This document shows positions 62,200-64,000 of a stretch of DNA of 64,000 bases, one piece after another. Made by a program: the position numbers and the translations under genes. A model generated the notes under the pieces. It was not told where the DNA came from, searched no databases, and saw only the letters and a program-made list of their open reading frames with translations. This DNA is from Acanthornis magna (Eukaryota > Chordata > Aves > Passeriformes > Acanthizidae): positions 3,391,501 to 3,455,500 of the forward strand of contig JAWUZG010000027.1 in the NCBI GenBank assembly GCA_036785705.1, in the 5' to 3' direction. How positions within the stretch are numbered: the stretch's first letter is position 1; every line of letters starts with the position of its first letter.

Positions 62200-63054
62200 G
62201 ACAGTTTGGAAGGAAACCCAAGGCTGAATTACCCTTGGGGAGAGCTGTTGGGGCCCTCCCAGCTCGGGAAGCCTAGAACATTCCAGGGCCTGTTCTGGTG
62301 CCCCTTGTGCCTCACGGAGCTTGGCTTTGGGGCCACGTGAGCCACCACAGCACTCTCAGCTCGAGCAGAGAAGGGCAAAGCTCTCCTATTTCTCAGTGAG
62401 GCAAGGAGGATGGTGCCTCCCGGAGGGGTCTCTTTCCAGATGAACCAGTTCCAGCAATTCTTGCTTTAAAAAAGCTCCTGCCCTGCATAAAGAACGTTCC
62501 GCAGCGTGCAGCAGAGAGCACTGCAAAGAGGGGCTTTGCCAGACAAAGGCCAGGGTGTTTGTGTGACACAGCTCACACAGCTCCTGCCATGGCTCCAGCA
62601 GTGTCACTGCTGCCCCTCAGCCCTGCCGGGCACAGTTTGGGGGCACTGCTTGCCCTCCCCTCCCGGCCAGTCTCACCAGCAGCTGCCCAGCTCACCTCTC
62701 TCGTGCTCTTCTCCCTCAGTCAGGCACCCCCTTCACATTTTCCTCTCCTCCGCCCCCCTTCCCATTTTCCTTCTGTGCCTTGTCACGTTCTCCGTGCTGC
62801 TTCTCCCTCCTCACATCCTCCAGGACCTATGTGAGTCCCCATCCCTCCCCTCCACGAGGGCTTCCAAACTTCCCATAACATCCTGGCTAACTTCTCAAAA
62901 CACTACTTCTACTTATTCTGCTTCTAATAATTTCATACCCACAGCAGCCTGCCCGGCCCCCTGTCAGGAGCAGCACACTACCTCATTTCTCAGCAGCGAG
63001 CAGCTCACCTGCATCCTTTTACAAACAACACTTGCCAATCCTAGACATTAAGCA
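62200..63054. other. GC-rich stretch with polypyrimidine core
   Basis: GC-rich from 62220 to about 62870. From 62655 to 62870 the plus strand is dominated by C and T (ctctcc, ccctt, cctcctc), a long strand-asymmetric tract able to form triplex DNA. The 181-codon plus frame (62506-63051), rich in Ser, Pro and Leu, and the 91-codon frame beside it follow from this composition. No known protein or repeat family is recognised. Confidence 0.45.
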
Positions 63055-64000
63055 ATCCTCATAGTAGCTTGAAATACAGAGGTTTTCCAGAAAATAAACA
63101 AAAAGCCACTGTAGAACCTTTTTTTTCCCCTGGGTTTTTTTGAGCCTCATCTTGAATTTTTATAACTCTCTCTGAAACATAAGCATGAGAATGCTTTTAT
63201 TCATTAATTAAAAATTTAATTAATTTTTTCCATACAGTGTCAATTGGTGTTGCCAATACTAATATGAAAAATAACTAAAAATATTATAACTCAGAAATAG
63301 AAATTGCCTTTTTTTTCTGTTGGGGTAGCATCTGAGTTCTCCCAACAGAACAAGTACAAATGCTGACAACCACAATACTGTCACCTGTCTTTGACTTCTT
63401 GCCCCATACTTTAAATTGGGGTTAAATGGTGCCCCGAAGTCCAGAGGAGCAATTCTGTGACTATAAGATCCCCCCTTTTCATTATAAGAAAGGGTAGTGA
63501 ACACTTTGGATTATGCTGCTTCAAAAGACCGAAGTACCAAGTTAGTCTCAAGTACTTATTAGTGGCAAGAATAGAAGGGAACAGCTTTGGTGGGGGTGCT
63601 TAGCACTTTTGGTCTTCTTTATTGCTTCACTACTGATATAATTATTCTGGCACAAATCATATGCAGCCAAAAGTTATCCCACTGGGACATAGGTAAATAA
63701 TTCCTCCAAAGCATGTTTACACTGCTTCCACATCCATTGCAAAGCAAACAAAAGACCTTAAGCTAAAACATTCAAAACACAAGCTACTCAGAATTTAGCT
63801 GAGCCTCTCTGCCTTGATTTGTTTATCATTTTTTATGTCAGATGATTTGAGACCTTTGAGACTTGTAGCAGTCACAGTGGAGGATACTCAACACAGGGAT
63901 CAAACCTATCATGTTTCACTGGCAAATAATGGCAACATGCTGAGAAATATGTAATTGCATTTACTATGTGATAATCCCTTTAGACGCTCTGTCTAGGGTG
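63055..64000. other. AT-rich non-coding stretch
   Basis: No gene seen. Contains a palindromic AT segment, aattaaaaatttaattaatt, near 63204-63223. Confidence 0.7.

Noticed and set aside
62506..63051. 181-codon plus frame, Ser/Pro/Leu-rich
   Set aside because: Explained by pyrimidine bias. No domain, no splice pairing, and an overlapping frame is open too.

Overview
The window is nuclear DNA from a bird, possibly a songbird. It holds no protein-coding gene that I can recognise. The bird call rests on CR1 LINE fragments at about 8.7, 11.6-13.2, 30.1, 45.8 and 58.5 kb. It also rests on a long terminal repeat of an avian ERVL-like endogenous retrovirus at about 51.2-51.7 kb. Most of the rest is AT-rich, single-copy-looking, stop-rich sequence typical of a long intron or an intergenic interval. 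Nearly all long open frames are repeats, shadows of repeats, or chance.

Layout. 1-38.6 kb: AT-rich non-coding sequence with CR1 fragments, simple repeats, several GC-richer patches of unknown origin (about 6.5-7.0, 21.6-22.0, 25.4-25.6 and 29.2-29.6 kb), one possible 47-bp mini-exon near 23.4 kb and a conserved-element-like block near 26.4-26.6 kb. 38.66-40.62 kb: the standout of the window. A 0.7-kb GGACACAC-type minisatellite lies against a two-lobed CpG island that contains eight copies of a 15-bp GC-only repeat, followed by a T/G-rich tract. The plus strand is almost T-free on the left and almost A-free on the right, so the G+T-rich strand switches across the island. That is the pattern expected of a divergent (bidirectional) promoter. 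40.6-55 kb: AT-rich sequence with a degraded ancient CR1, a strong G-quadruplex motif, a self-complementary compound microsatellite and the ERVL-like LTR. 55.2-60.7 kb: several stretches that look like conserved regulatory DNA, including a head-to-head SOX/TCF-type palindrome. 58.5-61.7 kb: a 193-bp module present twice in inverted orientation, about 90% identical, one copy ending beside a 22-bp direct duplication. 62.2-63.05 kb: a GC-rich, strongly pyrimidine-biased stretch. The final kilobase is again AT-rich.

How it fits together (inference). If the island at 39.4-40.6 kb is a real promoter, it is the only clear transcription-start candidate here, and the conserved-looking blocks could be its distal regulatory elements or those of a gene outside the window. 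No exon chain could be assembled on either strand. Conservation and expression claims need comparative or transcript data.
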